Assembly: GCF_019646055.1 (NCBI RefSeq)
Contig: NZ_JAESFE010000001.1
Coordinates: 354,466-418,465, forward strand
DNA: 64,000 bases
Source of the DNA: Sodalis sp. CWE
Lineage (GTDB): Bacteria; Pseudomonadota; Gammaproteobacteria; Enterobacterales; Enterobacteriaceae
Direction of reading: 5' to 3'
Position numbers and translations under genes: made by a program. The notes under the pieces are model-generated. The model had not been told where the DNA came from, ran no database searches, and was given only the letters and a program-made list of their open reading frames with translations. Positions 41,596 to 50,675 of the stretch are shown here, one piece after another; position 1 is the stretch's first letter, and every line of letters starts with the position of its first letter.

Positions 41596-44175
41596 TTACT
41601 GTTGGACAGCAATGATATGATCATTGTGTACATCTAATTGAATCGATTTTCCAGGTAATAACTGTCCGGAAAGAATTTTTTGCGATAATAAGTTTTCAAT
41701 TTCCTGTTGAATTGCTCGTTTTAGAGGACGAGCTCCATAAACTGGATCAAATCCGAGTTTTCCCAATAGTTCTAGCGCTTCGTTACTAATAGTCGTTCCA
41801 GCGTAACCTTGTTCTTCTAATCGCTGATATAGATGATTCAGTTGAATTTGTGCAATTTTTGCGATATGTTCTCGCTGCAGTGGATGGAATACAACAACTT
41901 CATCTATACGATTAATGAATTCTGGTCGAAAATGATGATTAACTACGCTAAGCACAATATCTTTCATCTCATGGTAATTTATTTGTCCAAAACGTTCTTG
42001 AATAATATCTGAACCCAAATTAGATGTCATAATAATTACAGTATTACGAAAATCGACTGTATGTCCTTGACTATCAGTTAATCTGCCATCATCCAGTAGT
42101 TGTAATAAAATATTAAAAACGTCATGATGTGCTTTTTCGATTTCATCTAATAAAATAACTGAATAAGGCCGCTGGCGGATTACTTCTGTTAAGTATCCTC
42201 CTTCTTCATAGCCAATGTAACCTGGAGGTGCTCCAACCAAACGAGACACTGAATGTCTTTCCATAAACTCAGACATATCAATGCGAACCATGGCATCACT
42301 GGTATCAAATAAGAACAAAGCTAATGATTTACATAATTCTGTCTTTCCTACTCCGGTTGGTCCTAAAAACATGAAAGAACCTATAGGACGATTAGGATCC
42401 GATAAGCCAGCACGACTACGACGGATAGCGTTTGCTACTGCTTCAACTGCTTCGTTTTGTCCAATAATTTTTTGATGTAAACTTTCTTCCATACGAAGGA
42501 ATTTTGAACGTTCATCTTCCAACATGCGCGAAATTGGAATTCCAGTCCAACGAGCCAGGACTTCAGCAATTTCGATATCAGTTACACGATTTCGAAGTAA
42601 ATGCATATGATTTCCTTCGGTTTGCGCAGTTATTGCAAGTTGCCTTTCTATTTCAGGAATTTTACCGTATTGTAACTCAGACATGCGAGCTAAGTCACCA
42701 ACTCTACGCGCTTGTTCAATTAAAATCTTTGTTTTTTCCAATTCTGCTTTCAAAGTTTGCGTGCCAGACAAAGAAGCCTTTTCTGCTTTCCATCTTTCCT
42801 CAAGATTAAAATAATCATGCTCTTTTTTTATAAGTTCATCGTTTAGAACTGCTAATCGTTTGGCGCTAGCTTCATCTGGCTCTTTTTTTAGTGCTTGCTT
42901 TTCCAGTTTTAGTTGAATAATGCGACGTTCTAGTCGTTCAAGTTCTTCCGGCTTAGAATCAATTTGCATTCGAATACTAGATGCAGCTTCATCAACAAGA
43001 TCGATAGCTTTGTCAGGCAATTTCCGATCGGAAATGTATCGATGAGAAAGCTTTGCAGCAGCGACAATGGCTGGATCAGTAATCTGTACATGATGATGCA
43101 CTTCGTACCGCTCTTTTAATCCACGTAAAATAGCAATAGTATCTTCTGTGCTTGGTTCTTGAATAAATACTTTTTGGAAACGTCGTTCTAATGCACCATC
43201 TTTTTCAATAAATTTACGATATTCATCTAATGTAGTTGCTCCAACACAATGAAGTTCGCCTCGTGCCAACGCAGGTTTTAGCATATTACCAGCGTCTATT
43301 GCCCCATCAGCTTTTCCAGTTCCAACCATGATATGTAATTCATCAATGAATAAGATAACACTTTTTTTTTGTTTAGATAAATCTTTTAAAACACCTTTTA
43401 AACGTTCTTCAAATTCTCCACGATATTTTGCTCCAGCTACAAGAGCACCCATATCTAATGATAGTACACAGCTATTCTTAAGGCCTTCTGGAATTTCACT
43501 ATTAACGATACGTTGTGCTAGTCCCTCAACAATAGCAGTTTTACCTACCCCTGGTTCTCCAATAAGAACTGGATTATTTTTAGTACGTCTTTGAAGTACT
43601 TGAATGGTTCGTCGAATTTCTTCATCACGACCTATAACAGGATCAAGCTTTCCTTGTTCAGCACGTTCAGTTAAATCAATAGTAAATCTTTTTAAAGCTA
43701 ATCGTTGGTTCTCTGAGTTTTGATCTTTCACTTCCTCTCCATTACGTATGTGTTCGATTGCTTGAGTAACAGATTTTTTTGTAGCGCCTACAGACTTAAG
43801 TAAATCAGATAAAGTATTACGTAATTGTAATAAGGCCAAAATAAAAAGTTCGGAAGAAATAAAATTATCACCACGTTCTTGTGCTAATTTATCACATAAA
43901 TTTAAAACGCAGATTAAGTCCTTTGAAGGTTGCACATTTCCAGCGATACCTTCTACTTGTGGAAGACGTTTGCACGCTTCTTCTACTTTATTAGTAAGCG
44001 TTGCAAGATCAATACCGATAGACTGTAAAAGAGGACGGATAGTACCATCTGCTTGCTTAAGCAAAGCTATCATGACGTGTAACGGTTCAATAAATTGATT
44101 ATCTCGTCCAAGAGCTAAAGATTGAGCATCAGCAAGAGCAAGTTGAAATTTATTAGTAAATTGATCAAAACGCAT
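41596..44175 (-). CDS. clpB: ATP-dependent disaggregase ClpB
   Basis: The protein (859 aa; E. coli 857) is a Hsp100 hexamer that rescues aggregated proteins with DnaK. Order: N-terminal double Clp repeat (1 to about 145), NBD1 with [13 protein letters not shown], the coiled-coil middle domain (about 400-530), and NBD2 with [14 protein letters not shown], ending in the C-terminal small domain ([15 protein letters not shown]). GAGGAA precedes the ATG. No sigma-32 promoter consensus is visible upstream. In E. coli clpB is followed by rrnG, which explains the rRNA remnant here. Confidence 0.98.
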   Translation of the reverse strand: MRFDQFTNKFQLALADAQSLALGRDNQFIEPLHVMIALLKQADGTIRPLLQSIGIDLATLTNKVEEACKRLPQVEGIAGNVQPSKDLICVLNLCDKLAQERGDNFISSELFILALLQLRNTLSDLLKSVGATKKSVTQAIEHIRNGEEVKDQNSENQRLALKRFTIDLTERAEQGKLDPVIGRDEEIRRTIQVLQRRTKNNPVLIGEPGVGKTAIVEGLAQRIVNSEIPEGLKNSCVLSLDMGALVAGAKYRGEFEERLKGVLKDLSKQKKSVILFIDELHIMVGTGKADGAIDAGNMLKPALARGELHCVGATTLDEYRKFIEKDGALERRFQKVFIQEPSTEDTIAILRGLKERYEVHHHVQITDPAIVAAAKLSHRYISDRKLPDKAIDLVDEAASSIRMQIDSKPEELERLERRIIQLKLEKQALKKEPDEASAKRLAVLNDELIKKEHDYFNLEERWKAEKASLSGTQTLKAELEKTKILIEQARRVGDLARMSELQYGKIPEIERQLAITAQTEGNHMHLLRNRVTDIEIAEVLARWTGIPISRMLEDERSKFLRMEESLHQKIIGQNEAVEAVANAIRRSRAGLSDPNRPIGSFMFLGPTGVGKTELCKSLALFLFDTSDAMVRIDMSEFMERHSVSRLVGAPPGYIGYEEGGYLTEVIRQRPYSVILLDEIEKAHHDVFNILLQLLDDGRLTDSQGHTVDFRNTVIIMTSNLGSDIIQERFGQINYHEMKDIVLSVVNHHFRPEFINRIDEVVVFHPLQREHIAKIAQIQLNHLYQRLEEQGYAGTTISNEALELLGKLGFDPVYGARPLKRAIQQEIENLLSQKILSGQLLPGKSIQLDVHNDHIIAVQQ

Positions 44176-44718
44176 ATATCGTTCCTCATGTCTACTTAAG
44201 AGTCACCATTTTAAATAAGTTAAAAATTTTGTCTACTTTAAAAGTATTAAAGATATAATTCTTTATTGAATTTAAAAAGACGTTACTGTTTAACACTGCG
44301 TTGTCTGATCGAAAAGATATTTTAACTATTTTTTGTAATCAGTTTTTTAATTAAATTGTTAACTATTCGCTATTTTTGTATGATCGTGGTTATTTAAACA
44401 AGTTGTTTCTAGCTAAAGGGTTTTGGTAATTTTTGACTATTTTTGATTATTTTATGATAGCTTGTTTATTAGTCATTGACGCAATATCTAGATCTAATTT
44501 CTAAATGTATAGGACTATGATAGCGTTGTGGTTTTGTTATACACAAGGTAATATATACAGAGTTTATTACTTTTATGATTAATTGTTGTGATTTTTAATC
44601 AAAATTATGGAGTTTAGTTTTGGAAAAACATGTTTTCTTTAAACTAAATCAGTATTTTAATGTAAACTTATGGAATAAATATTTGTTTTATAAATTTTTG
44701 AAGTGGTCATTCTAAAAC
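44176..44718. other. Spacer between rluD and clpB, possible pgeF trace
   Basis: E. coli carries pgeF (yfiH) here. On the minus strand near 44279-44325 a run reads SFRSDNAV, reminiscent of the YfiH C-terminal SYRRDKTTG, which sits in exactly this position. The match is too short to annotate as a pseudogene. No other feature. Confidence 0.35.
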
Positions 44719-45678
44719 TTAATTATTTTTATAGTCATTTCTTAATGCTGTTATTAATGCTAACATATCCTCTTGAAGAGGAGCATTCCATGTCATTTCT
44801 ACTGAAGTGACAGGATGATATAACCGAAGAAAAGTTGCTTGAAGTGCCTGACGGTTAAAATTATGTAATAATGCACTAAGAGCGTTAGAAACTAAACTCA
44901 ATGAGCGATTTTTCCAACCATAAATTGGATCTCCTACTAGTGGATGGTTAAGGTGTAACATATGAACACGAATCTGATGTGTTCTTCCAGTTTCCAATCG
45001 TAAGCGAATGTATGTATGAAAACGAAAATTTTCTATTACACTATAATGAGTGGTCGCCGGTTTTCCTTTCGGATTTATTGCCATGCAAATACGTTTAGTA
45101 AAATGTCGTGCAATCGGTTGTTCTATTATTCCATTTTTTTTCATATTTCCAATAACAATTGCTTCATACTCGCGAATAATCTTACGTGTTTGTAACTGTT
45201 TTATTAGATTAGCTTGAGCTAATAAATTTTTAGCTACTACCATTAACCCACTCGTGTCTTTATCTAAACGATGAACAATGCCACCTCGAGGGATATTAGC
45301 AATTGGCGGAAAGTGATATAATAATCCGTTTAACACAGTTCCATCAATATTGCCAGCGCCTGGATGTACAACAAAATTATGGGGTTTGTTAATAACAAGA
45401 ATGTCCTCGTCTTCATAGATAATATTTAGCGGTATAGCTTGTGGCTTCAGATAGCTTGTTGTTTCAACACCTAGCTGAATTTGAACATGTTCATTGCCAA
45501 AAACTTTTTTTTTAGGTATAACTGCTATTTTTCCATTTATTTTTACTAGACCATTAACAATGAAACTCTTTATTTTTGATCGCGTGTAGTAGGGAAATAA
45601 TTCTGTTAAAGCTTTATCTAAACGGTGTGCTGCTTGTGATTTTTTTATCATTCCAGAAATAGATCGGGCCTTTTTCAT
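44719..45678 (-). CDS. rluD: 23S rRNA pseudouridine synthase D
   Basis: The protein (319 aa; E. coli 326) makes pseudouridines 1911, 1915 and 1917 in helix 69 of 23S rRNA. An N-terminal S4-like RNA-binding domain (RLDKALTELFPYYTRSKIKSFI) is followed by the catalytic domain with HRLDKDTSG (136-144; catalytic D139 as in E. coli) and RLETGRTHQIRVHM. It is divergent from bamD with 108 bp between starts, as in E. coli. Confidence 0.97.
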   Translation of the reverse strand: MKKARSISGMIKKSQAAHRLDKALTELFPYYTRSKIKSFIVNGLVKINGKIAVIPKKKVFGNEHVQIQLGVETTSYLKPQAIPLNIIYEDEDILVINKPHNFVVHPGAGNIDGTVLNGLLYHFPPIANIPRGGIVHRLDKDTSGLMVVAKNLLAQANLIKQLQTRKIIREYEAIVIGNMKKNGIIEQPIARHFTKRICMAINPKGKPATTHYSVIENFRFHTYIRLRLETGRTHQIRVHMLHLNHPLVGDPIYGWKNRSLSLVSNALSALLHNFNRQALQATFLRLYHPVTSVEMTWNAPLQEDMLALITALRNDYKNN

Positions 45679-45786
45679 AACTATTCATTTTAATGAAATT
45701 CATTCAACTACATTTATAGACGTAATTCACACTAAAAACTAAAGTGTTCATAACATAAACAGAAAAAAGTAAAAAATAATCAACAT

Positions 45787-46521
45787 ATGATAGTAAAAGT
45801 ATACAAGGCAGTATTTATCGTACTTTGTTTATCTATGTCAAGTTGTACTAGTAAAAGAGATACTGTTTCCAACAATATTGTCTCTGAAATATATTTAGCT
45901 GTACAAAAGAAACTAGAGGTTGGTAATTATTTAGATGCAATCAAAGATCTTAAGACATTAAACCATCATTGTTTAGTTGGCCCTTATGCACAGTATATTC
46001 AACTTGACTTAATTTATGCCTATTATAAATCTTCTAACTTATCGTTAGCAAAATCTTTAACTGATTATTTTTTACAACTGTATCCTGCTGATCCGAGTAT
46101 TGATTATGTTCTTTATATGCGTGGATTGATTAATATGGCACTAAGTGAAAATGCATTACAAGATTTCTTTGGAATAGATCGATTTGATCGAAATCCGGCA
46201 CTATTGCAGGAAGCATTTAGTGACTTTAAAAAATTAATTCAAACTTTTCCTAATAGTCAATACTCTATGGATGCTAGCAAACGTCTAATTTATTTAAAGA
46301 ATCAGTTAGCTAAGCATTTTCTATCTGTGATAAAGTACTACAGTAGACGAAATGAGTACACTACAGTTGTTATACGAACGAAAGAAATGCTAAAAGATTT
46401 CCCAGATACGCAAGCCACAAGAATAGCTTTAACACATATGGAACGTGCATATCGAAAAATGCACTTGAGTAAACAAGCAGATATAATCTCAAAAATTATA
46501 ACTTTAAATGAAGTCAAATGA
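45787..46521 (+). CDS. bamD: Outer membrane assembly lipoprotein BamD
   Basis: The protein (244 aa; E. coli 245) is an essential BAM-complex lipoprotein. A signal sequence ends in a lipobox-like LSMSSC with C20 as the lipidated residue; TPR helices follow (EIYLAVQKKLEVGNYLDAI, QLDLIYAYYKSSNLSLA, YVLYMRGLINMAL, FPNSQYSMDASKR, FPDTQATRIAL). It implies that outer membrane protein assembly is retained. Confidence 0.96.
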   Translation: MIVKVYKAVFIVLCLSMSSCTSKRDTVSNNIVSEIYLAVQKKLEVGNYLDAIKDLKTLNHHCLVGPYAQYIQLDLIYAYYKSSNLSLAKSLTDYFLQLYPADPSIDYVLYMRGLINMALSENALQDFFGIDRFDRNPALLQEAFSDFKKLIQTFPNSQYSMDASKRLIYLKNQLAKHFLSVIKYYSRRNEYTTVVIRTKEMLKDFPDTQATRIALTHMERAYRKMHLSKQADIISKIITLNEVK

Positions 46522-46778
46522 TTCAAATAAATTTTGAGTTACGGGGATCAACTAAATAATCTGCTTTATAGATGTTGAAATTTAACAGTTGTTTTTAAAA
46601 CACTTCTAATTTGATTGAAAAAAAATTCTGATTAATTTTCTATCAAACGACGTCTAACACGTTTATATGCTTAATATTAAATACAATTTAATCCAATTAA
46701 ATAACCTCTTTCATAGGTAATTAAAAACTAAAAAATATTTTGAGATTAACGGAACCTTCTGCAAAAAAAACGAATAAA

Positions 46779-46825
46779 AACTAAAGACTTGTCAATAGGC
46801 AAGTCAATTGCTTTTGTCTTTAGTT
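46779..46825 (-). terminator. Rho-independent terminator of the rpsP-rplS operon
   Basis: The hairpin lies about 20 bp after the rplS stop on the minus strand. A 10-bp outer stem AACTAAAGAC/GTCTTTAGTT encloses a second stem GACTTG/CAAGTC; the two share GAC, so they can only form partly together. It is followed by TTTATTCG and a run of eight T. Best terminator seen in the window. Confidence 0.8.
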
Positions 46826-46845
46826 GGAGATTTTTATTATTGATT

Positions 46846-47208
46846 TTATAATTTTGCATTTAAAATTTTTTCTTTAATACGAGAGGCTTTGCCTATACGA
46901 TTGCGCAAATAATATAGTTTGGCTTGGCGTACTGCACCACGACGTTGTATAACGATACTGTCAATAATTGGAGAATGTATTTGAAAAATTCGTTCTACAC
47001 CTTCTCCATTAGATATTTTCCGAACAGTAAAGGAAGAATGTAGTCCACGATGACGAACAGCAATAACTATTCCTTCGAATGTTTGTAATCGTTTTTTGCT
47101 CCCTTCTAAAACCCACATATTAACTTTAACAGAATCCCCTGAACAAATAAGTGGAACATTTAATTTCATTTGCTCTTTTTCTATTATTTTAATGATATGA
47201 TTGCTCAT
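46846..47208 (-). CDS. rplS: 50S ribosomal protein L19
   Basis: The protein (120 aa; E. coli 115) sits at the subunit interface. [55 protein letters not shown] and [14 protein letters not shown] are conserved, with a slightly longer C-terminus. I chose the ATG at 47208, 11 bp after the trmD stop; a GTG overlapping trmD lacks homology. Last gene of rpsP-rimM-trmD-rplS. Confidence 0.97.
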   Translation of the reverse strand: MSNHIIKIIEKEQMKLNVPLICSGDSVKVNMWVLEGSKKRLQTFEGIVIAVRHRGLHSSFTVRKISNGEGVERIFQIHSPIIDSIVIQRRGAVRQAKLYYLRNRIGKASRIKEKILNAKL

Positions 47209-47219
47209 TCTATTTTCCA

Positions 47220-47987
47220 CTAGTCAGATACGTTGGTTGTATTATTTGACCAATATTCACTCTGAAACTCAACTAACAATTTTACTTGTTCTTTAGAAAG
47301 AGTTATAGATTCGAGTATTTCAGGTCTTCTTAACCAAGTGCGACCTAAAGATTGTTTCAATCGCCAACGATGAATCTTGTTGTGATTACCAGAAAGTAAA
47401 ACGTGCGGCACTGCCATGGTATTATCCAATAGTCTTGGACGAGTATAGTGAGGACAGTCCAGCAGCATTCCTTTGGAAAAAGAATCCTGTTCTGCTGAAG
47501 AGCTATGCCCTAATACACCTGGGATAAGACGAGATACTGAATCAATCATTACCATTGCTGCTAACTCTCCCCCGCTAAGTACATAGTCACCTATCGACCA
47601 TTCTTCATCAATTTCTGAAATACATAAACGTTCATCAATGCCTTTATATCGACCGCAAACTAATATTATTCTTGCGTTGGTAGCTAATTCATTTGCTCCT
47701 TGCTGATTAAGTGTTCGCCCTTGAGGGGAGAGATAGATTACCTTTGCTTTTCCTCCAGCTTTATTTTTTGCTGCATGAATCGCATTTCGCAGAGGGTATG
47801 CTGTCATTACCATTCCAGGTCCGCCTCCATAAGGACGATCGTCTACAACATAATTTTGATTCACAAAATTACGTGGATTCCAGCATTCTATATTGAGTAA
47901 TTTTTTTTTCACTGCACGACCCACTACTCCGTAGTGTATTACAGCCTGAAACATTTCAGGAAATAAAGTAATAATACCAATCCACAT
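47220..47987 (-). CDS. trmD: tRNA (guanine37-N1)-methyltransferase
   Basis: The protein is 255 aa, identical in length to E. coli TrmD. It methylates G37 next to the anticodon, preventing +1 frameshifts. The SPOUT knot is intact: [38 protein letters not shown]; the C-terminal part shows [12 protein letters not shown] and RPEILES. 43 bp separate it from rimM. Confidence 0.98.
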   Translation of the reverse strand: MWIGIITLFPEMFQAVIHYGVVGRAVKKKLLNIECWNPRNFVNQNYVVDDRPYGGGPGMVMTAYPLRNAIHAAKNKAGGKAKVIYLSPQGRTLNQQGANELATNARIILVCGRYKGIDERLCISEIDEEWSIGDYVLSGGELAAMVMIDSVSRLIPGVLGHSSSAEQDSFSKGMLLDCPHYTRPRLLDNTMAVPHVLLSGNHNKIHRWRLKQSLGRTWLRRPEILESITLSKEQVKLLVEFQSEYWSNNTTNVSD

Positions 47988-48030
47988 ATAATTATTTCTA
48001 TCTACAGTTATCTCTAATTTTAAAAAGATA

Positions 48031-48618
48031 CTAAAAATTTAAATCCCATTCTACTTTAATGAGGCGATTCATAATATCGATGCTTTTAATTACTTTTTCA
48101 TTAATGCAAGGAATTAATCGTTCTTGAGGAAGAAAAGTAGTTGCTAAATGATTAGCTTTTACTACCAAAACATCATTTGAGCCAGTTTCTATTAGATTAA
48201 CAACTGTTCCTAATTGATAACCATTAATTGTTATAACACGACATCCTAAAATATCCTTCCAATAATATTCCTCGTTAGAGGAATTTAAAAATAGGGATGT
48301 TTCAATGAAAATTTTATGATTTGTTAACAACGATGCTATTTCTCGTTCTTCAATATTTCTAATTTTTACAATTAAATTCTTTTTATAAAGTCTCCAGTTT
48401 TCTAAATGAATTGGTTTCCAATCAACTTTATCTTTGATAAACCAAGGTTGATAAGAAAAGATATTTTTATCTTTCTCACTAAATGAGAATATTTTTAACC
48501 AACCTTTTACTCCATATGCTGAGCCGATTTGACCAATTATTATAGGATTAATAGGAAATTGCTGTGAAGCACAGTAGTAGGATGTTTTTTCATTTCTTTT
48601 TCTGTATAGAGGAATCAC
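48031..48618 (-). CDS. rimM: Ribosome maturation factor RimM
   Basis: The protein (195 aa; E. coli 182) binds S19 and aids 16S 3'-domain maturation. An N-terminal barrel ([23 protein letters not shown]) and PRC barrel ([33 protein letters not shown]) are present. The only usable start is GTG at 48618, which overlaps rpsP by 29 bp and adds about 13 residues over E. coli; in E. coli the genes do not overlap. A start at a non-standard codon nearer GQIGSAYG cannot be excluded. Confidence 0.94.
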   Translation of the reverse strand: MIPLYRKRNEKTSYYCASQQFPINPIIIGQIGSAYGVKGWLKIFSFSEKDKNIFSYQPWFIKDKVDWKPIHLENWRLYKKNLIVKIRNIEEREIASLLTNHKIFIETSLFLNSSNEEYYWKDILGCRVITINGYQLGTVVNLIETGSNDVLVVKANHLATTFLPQERLIPCINEKVIKSIDIMNRLIKVEWDLNF

Positions 48619-48862
48619 GACTATTTTTTACTTCTTTAATTAAAGTAGAAACACGTTTAGAAACTTTTGCACCTTGACTAATCCAGTAATTAATACGATC
48701 CAAATTTAAAAACAAACCTTTTTTCTCATCAGCTGCAATTGGATTAAAAAATCCGATGCGCTCAATAAAACGACCATCTCGTGCATTACGATTGTCTGTC
48801 ACGATAACTTTGTAAAATGGACGTTTTTTAACACCGCCTCTAGCTAAACGAATTGTAAGCAC
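48590..48862 (-). CDS. rpsP: 30S ribosomal protein S16
   Basis: The protein (90 aa; E. coli 82) carries [32 protein letters not shown] and [16 protein letters not shown]; the C-terminal tail [11 protein letters not shown] is longer because the stop now lies inside rimM. Start: an ATG at 48865 is only 2 bp from AGAGG, while the next codon, GTG 48862, is 5 bp away and gives MLTIRLAR, the E. coli length. I therefore prefer GTG. First gene of the operon; ffh is absent upstream. Confidence 0.96.
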   Translation of the reverse strand: MLTIRLARGGVKKRPFYKVIVTDNRNARDGRFIERIGFFNPIAADEKKGLFLNLDRINYWISQGAKVSKRVSTLIKEVKNSRDSSIQKKK

Positions 48863-49822
48863 CATATCCTCTTTATTCAAAAAGTGTTCTATCTTTAATA
48901 GACAAGATTATTTTTAATAAATAACTTGTTTTTAAAACAAAACAAACCTTAATTCTTATTAAAGATTCCAAAGAATCACTTTCTATATTTACTTTGTTAA
49001 TAAAACGACTAATTATTCTTTAATAATCACTTTTTTGGAAGGTAAAATTAATAACATTTTATTTTTGTAAATCTGAGACTATAAAGTAACTCAGTTCTTA
49101 AAAAGAGATTTATGTAGTGCATAAGATCCACTTGTGTTACGTAATTTGTGTATAAAAATAAAATTATTAACTTTTCTTCTTTTCATAAGAAGTTTTTCCA
49201 TTTTTAACATTTTTTGAGAAGTGACTTTTCAAATAAAATTAAAAAAACAAATTAATTTAATATTAAATTAATCAAATTTTGACAAATTAAAATGGATAAA
49301 TCAAATATTTATCTATATTATGAATATATGTTTAATTAATTTACTTAAGTTAAAACAAGTTACTATCTTAGTAAGATAATTGTTTTGTTTAAAATAGATA
49401 AATTTAATCTCTATTTTTTGAAAAAAATTTTTAAAATTTTCTTTTTTAAAATTACTCTGATTAGTTTACGATATAATACTATTAGTTAGTAACAGTCGAA
49501 CTGTAATCCTCTAGAGAAGAGGCTCATGATTTATCGCGAGTACAATTTTCTATCATTTGCAGTAGTTTTTCATATGTAACTTAACTTAAACTAACTAATT
49601 GAGTTAATATTAAATCTGTTCATCAAATCTTTTCTTAAAAATGCATTCTAATTAGATGAAGCTAAATAAAAATAAGTAGCCCATTTGGTTAATCAATAAA
49701 AATTAGTCTTTATCCTTTTATAAACCTTACAAAAGAGAAAAATATCTAATTCATTTATGCGAAACAAAAAACAGCATTGGGGAAAAAATTAATCGTACCG
49801 TTCTATGCGTTATCAGAGTAGC
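48863..49822. other. 0.96-kb spacer between rpsP and tRNA-Arg
   Basis: No gene recognised. A hairpin with arms CCTCT/AGAGG lies at 49508-49522. The rest is AT-rich with poly-A/T runs. Confidence 0.6.
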
Positions 49823-49895
49823 GCATCCGAGAGGATTCGAACCTCTGACCGCTCGGTTCGTAGCCGAGTACTCTATCCAGCTGAGCTACGGATGC
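49823..49895 (-). tRNA. tRNA-Arg (ACG)
   Basis: A full 73-nt cloverleaf: acceptor GCATCCG/CGGATGC, D arm with AGCTCAGCTGGATAGAGT, anticodon loop CTACGAA (anticodon ACG, read ICG after deamination), T arm AGAGGTTCGAATCCTCT. CCA is not encoded. It lies 13 bp 3' of tRNA-Ser, probably cotranscribed, matching the E. coli serV-arg cluster beside csrA. Confidence 0.97.
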
Positions 49896-49908
49896 ATTAA
49901 TAAGCAGC

Positions 49909-49995
49909 GGTGAGAGAGGGATTTGAACCCTCGGTACAGTTTTTCTGTACACTCCCTTAGCAGGGGAGCGCCTTCAACCTCTCGGCCACCTCACC
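49909..49995 (-). tRNA. serV: tRNA-Ser (GCT)
   Basis: An 87-nt tRNA with the long variable arm typical of serine: acceptor GGTGAGG/CTCTCACC region, anticodon loop TGCTAA (anticodon GCT, for AGC/AGU) and variable stem TGTACAG/CTGTACC-like. CCA is not encoded. Synteny with csrA and alaS identifies it as the serV orthologue. Confidence 0.96.
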
Positions 49996-50020
49996 CAGTA
50001 TTAAAACGAAGTAACATAAA

Positions 50021-50050
50021 ACTATATACTTTTGAGGTTAAATAAGTCAA
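50021..50050 (-). promoter_or_regulatory. Sigma-70 promoter for tRNA-Ser/tRNA-Arg
   Basis: On the minus strand TTGACT (50045-50050) is followed after 18 bp by TATAGT (50021-50026), each five of six consensus bases, about 25 bp before the tRNA-Ser 5' end. Position and match make it a good promoter candidate. Confidence 0.65.
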
Positions 50051-50098
50051 ATATTTTTGCAACTATTGCGTAATGCCATGTTTTTTTTAGAAAAAATT

Positions 50099-50121
50099 AA
50101 AATTTTACTAAGTAAAATTTT
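50099..50121 (-). terminator. Hairpin downstream of csrA
   Basis: Perfect 11-bp arms AAAATTTTACT/AGTAAAATTTT flank a single base, and TTTT-AATTTTTTC follows on the minus strand. It lies about 130 bp after csrA and 50 bp before the tRNA promoter, so it could separate the two units. Being all A/T except one pair, it is a weak stem. Confidence 0.45.
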
Positions 50122-50252
50122 TGTCTTTTTAAATCTCTCTTTTAAAGAGAAAAGAATTAAATTAGGTTGAGAATAAGAAATGTGTAACAATTAGATTGTT
50201 CAAAAGTAGCATTGATTACTAAGGTAGGTCTTACCGATGTATAAAATCTTCC

Positions 50253-50420
50253 TTATTTTTCGGCTTGAATGCGTTCATATATTTCTTCTCGATGCACAGA
50301 AACTTCTCTAGGGGCATTTACTCCAATACGTACCTGGTTGCCTTTGACGCCTAAAACAGTAACTGTGACCTCATCACCAATCATGAGGGTTTCGCCAACT
50401 CGACGGGTCAAAATAAGCAT
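50253..50420 (-). CDS. csrA: Carbon storage regulator CsrA
   Basis: A 55-aa RNA-binding regulator (E. coli 61 aa) lying between tRNA-Ser and alaS as in E. coli. The translation begins [20 protein letters not shown], has [22 protein letters not shown] in the middle and ends IQAEK; only the dispensable C-terminal tail is missing. Key RNA-contact residues (L4, R6, R7 and R44-equivalent region) are present. AAGGAG precedes the ATG. The antagonist RNAs CsrB/CsrC are not seen in the window. Confidence 0.95.
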   Translation of the reverse strand: MLILTRRVGETLMIGDEVTVTVLGVKGNQVRIGVNAPREVSVHREEIYERIQAEK

Positions 50421-50675
50421 TTTGTGCTCCTTGAAAGATTATAATGAATCTAATGTTTTTGCAGACATATATTATTAGTAATGCGTTACAAAATTATGTA
50501 ATCAAAAATATTACATAATGATATGATACATTTTTTATATTGATAACCTGTTGTTATGTTCGAATAAATATAAAGCAACCAAATTCAACACATGATTTTT
50601 TATCTTTGATCTCTTTTATAGAGAAACTTTACAGAATATTTTAACAAGAGAAAACGATGTTTTTTAACTAAAAGT

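Noticed and set aside
50269..50478. 69-codon plus-strand frame over csrA
   Set aside because: It is the antisense shadow of csrA, which is clearly encoded on the minus strand.
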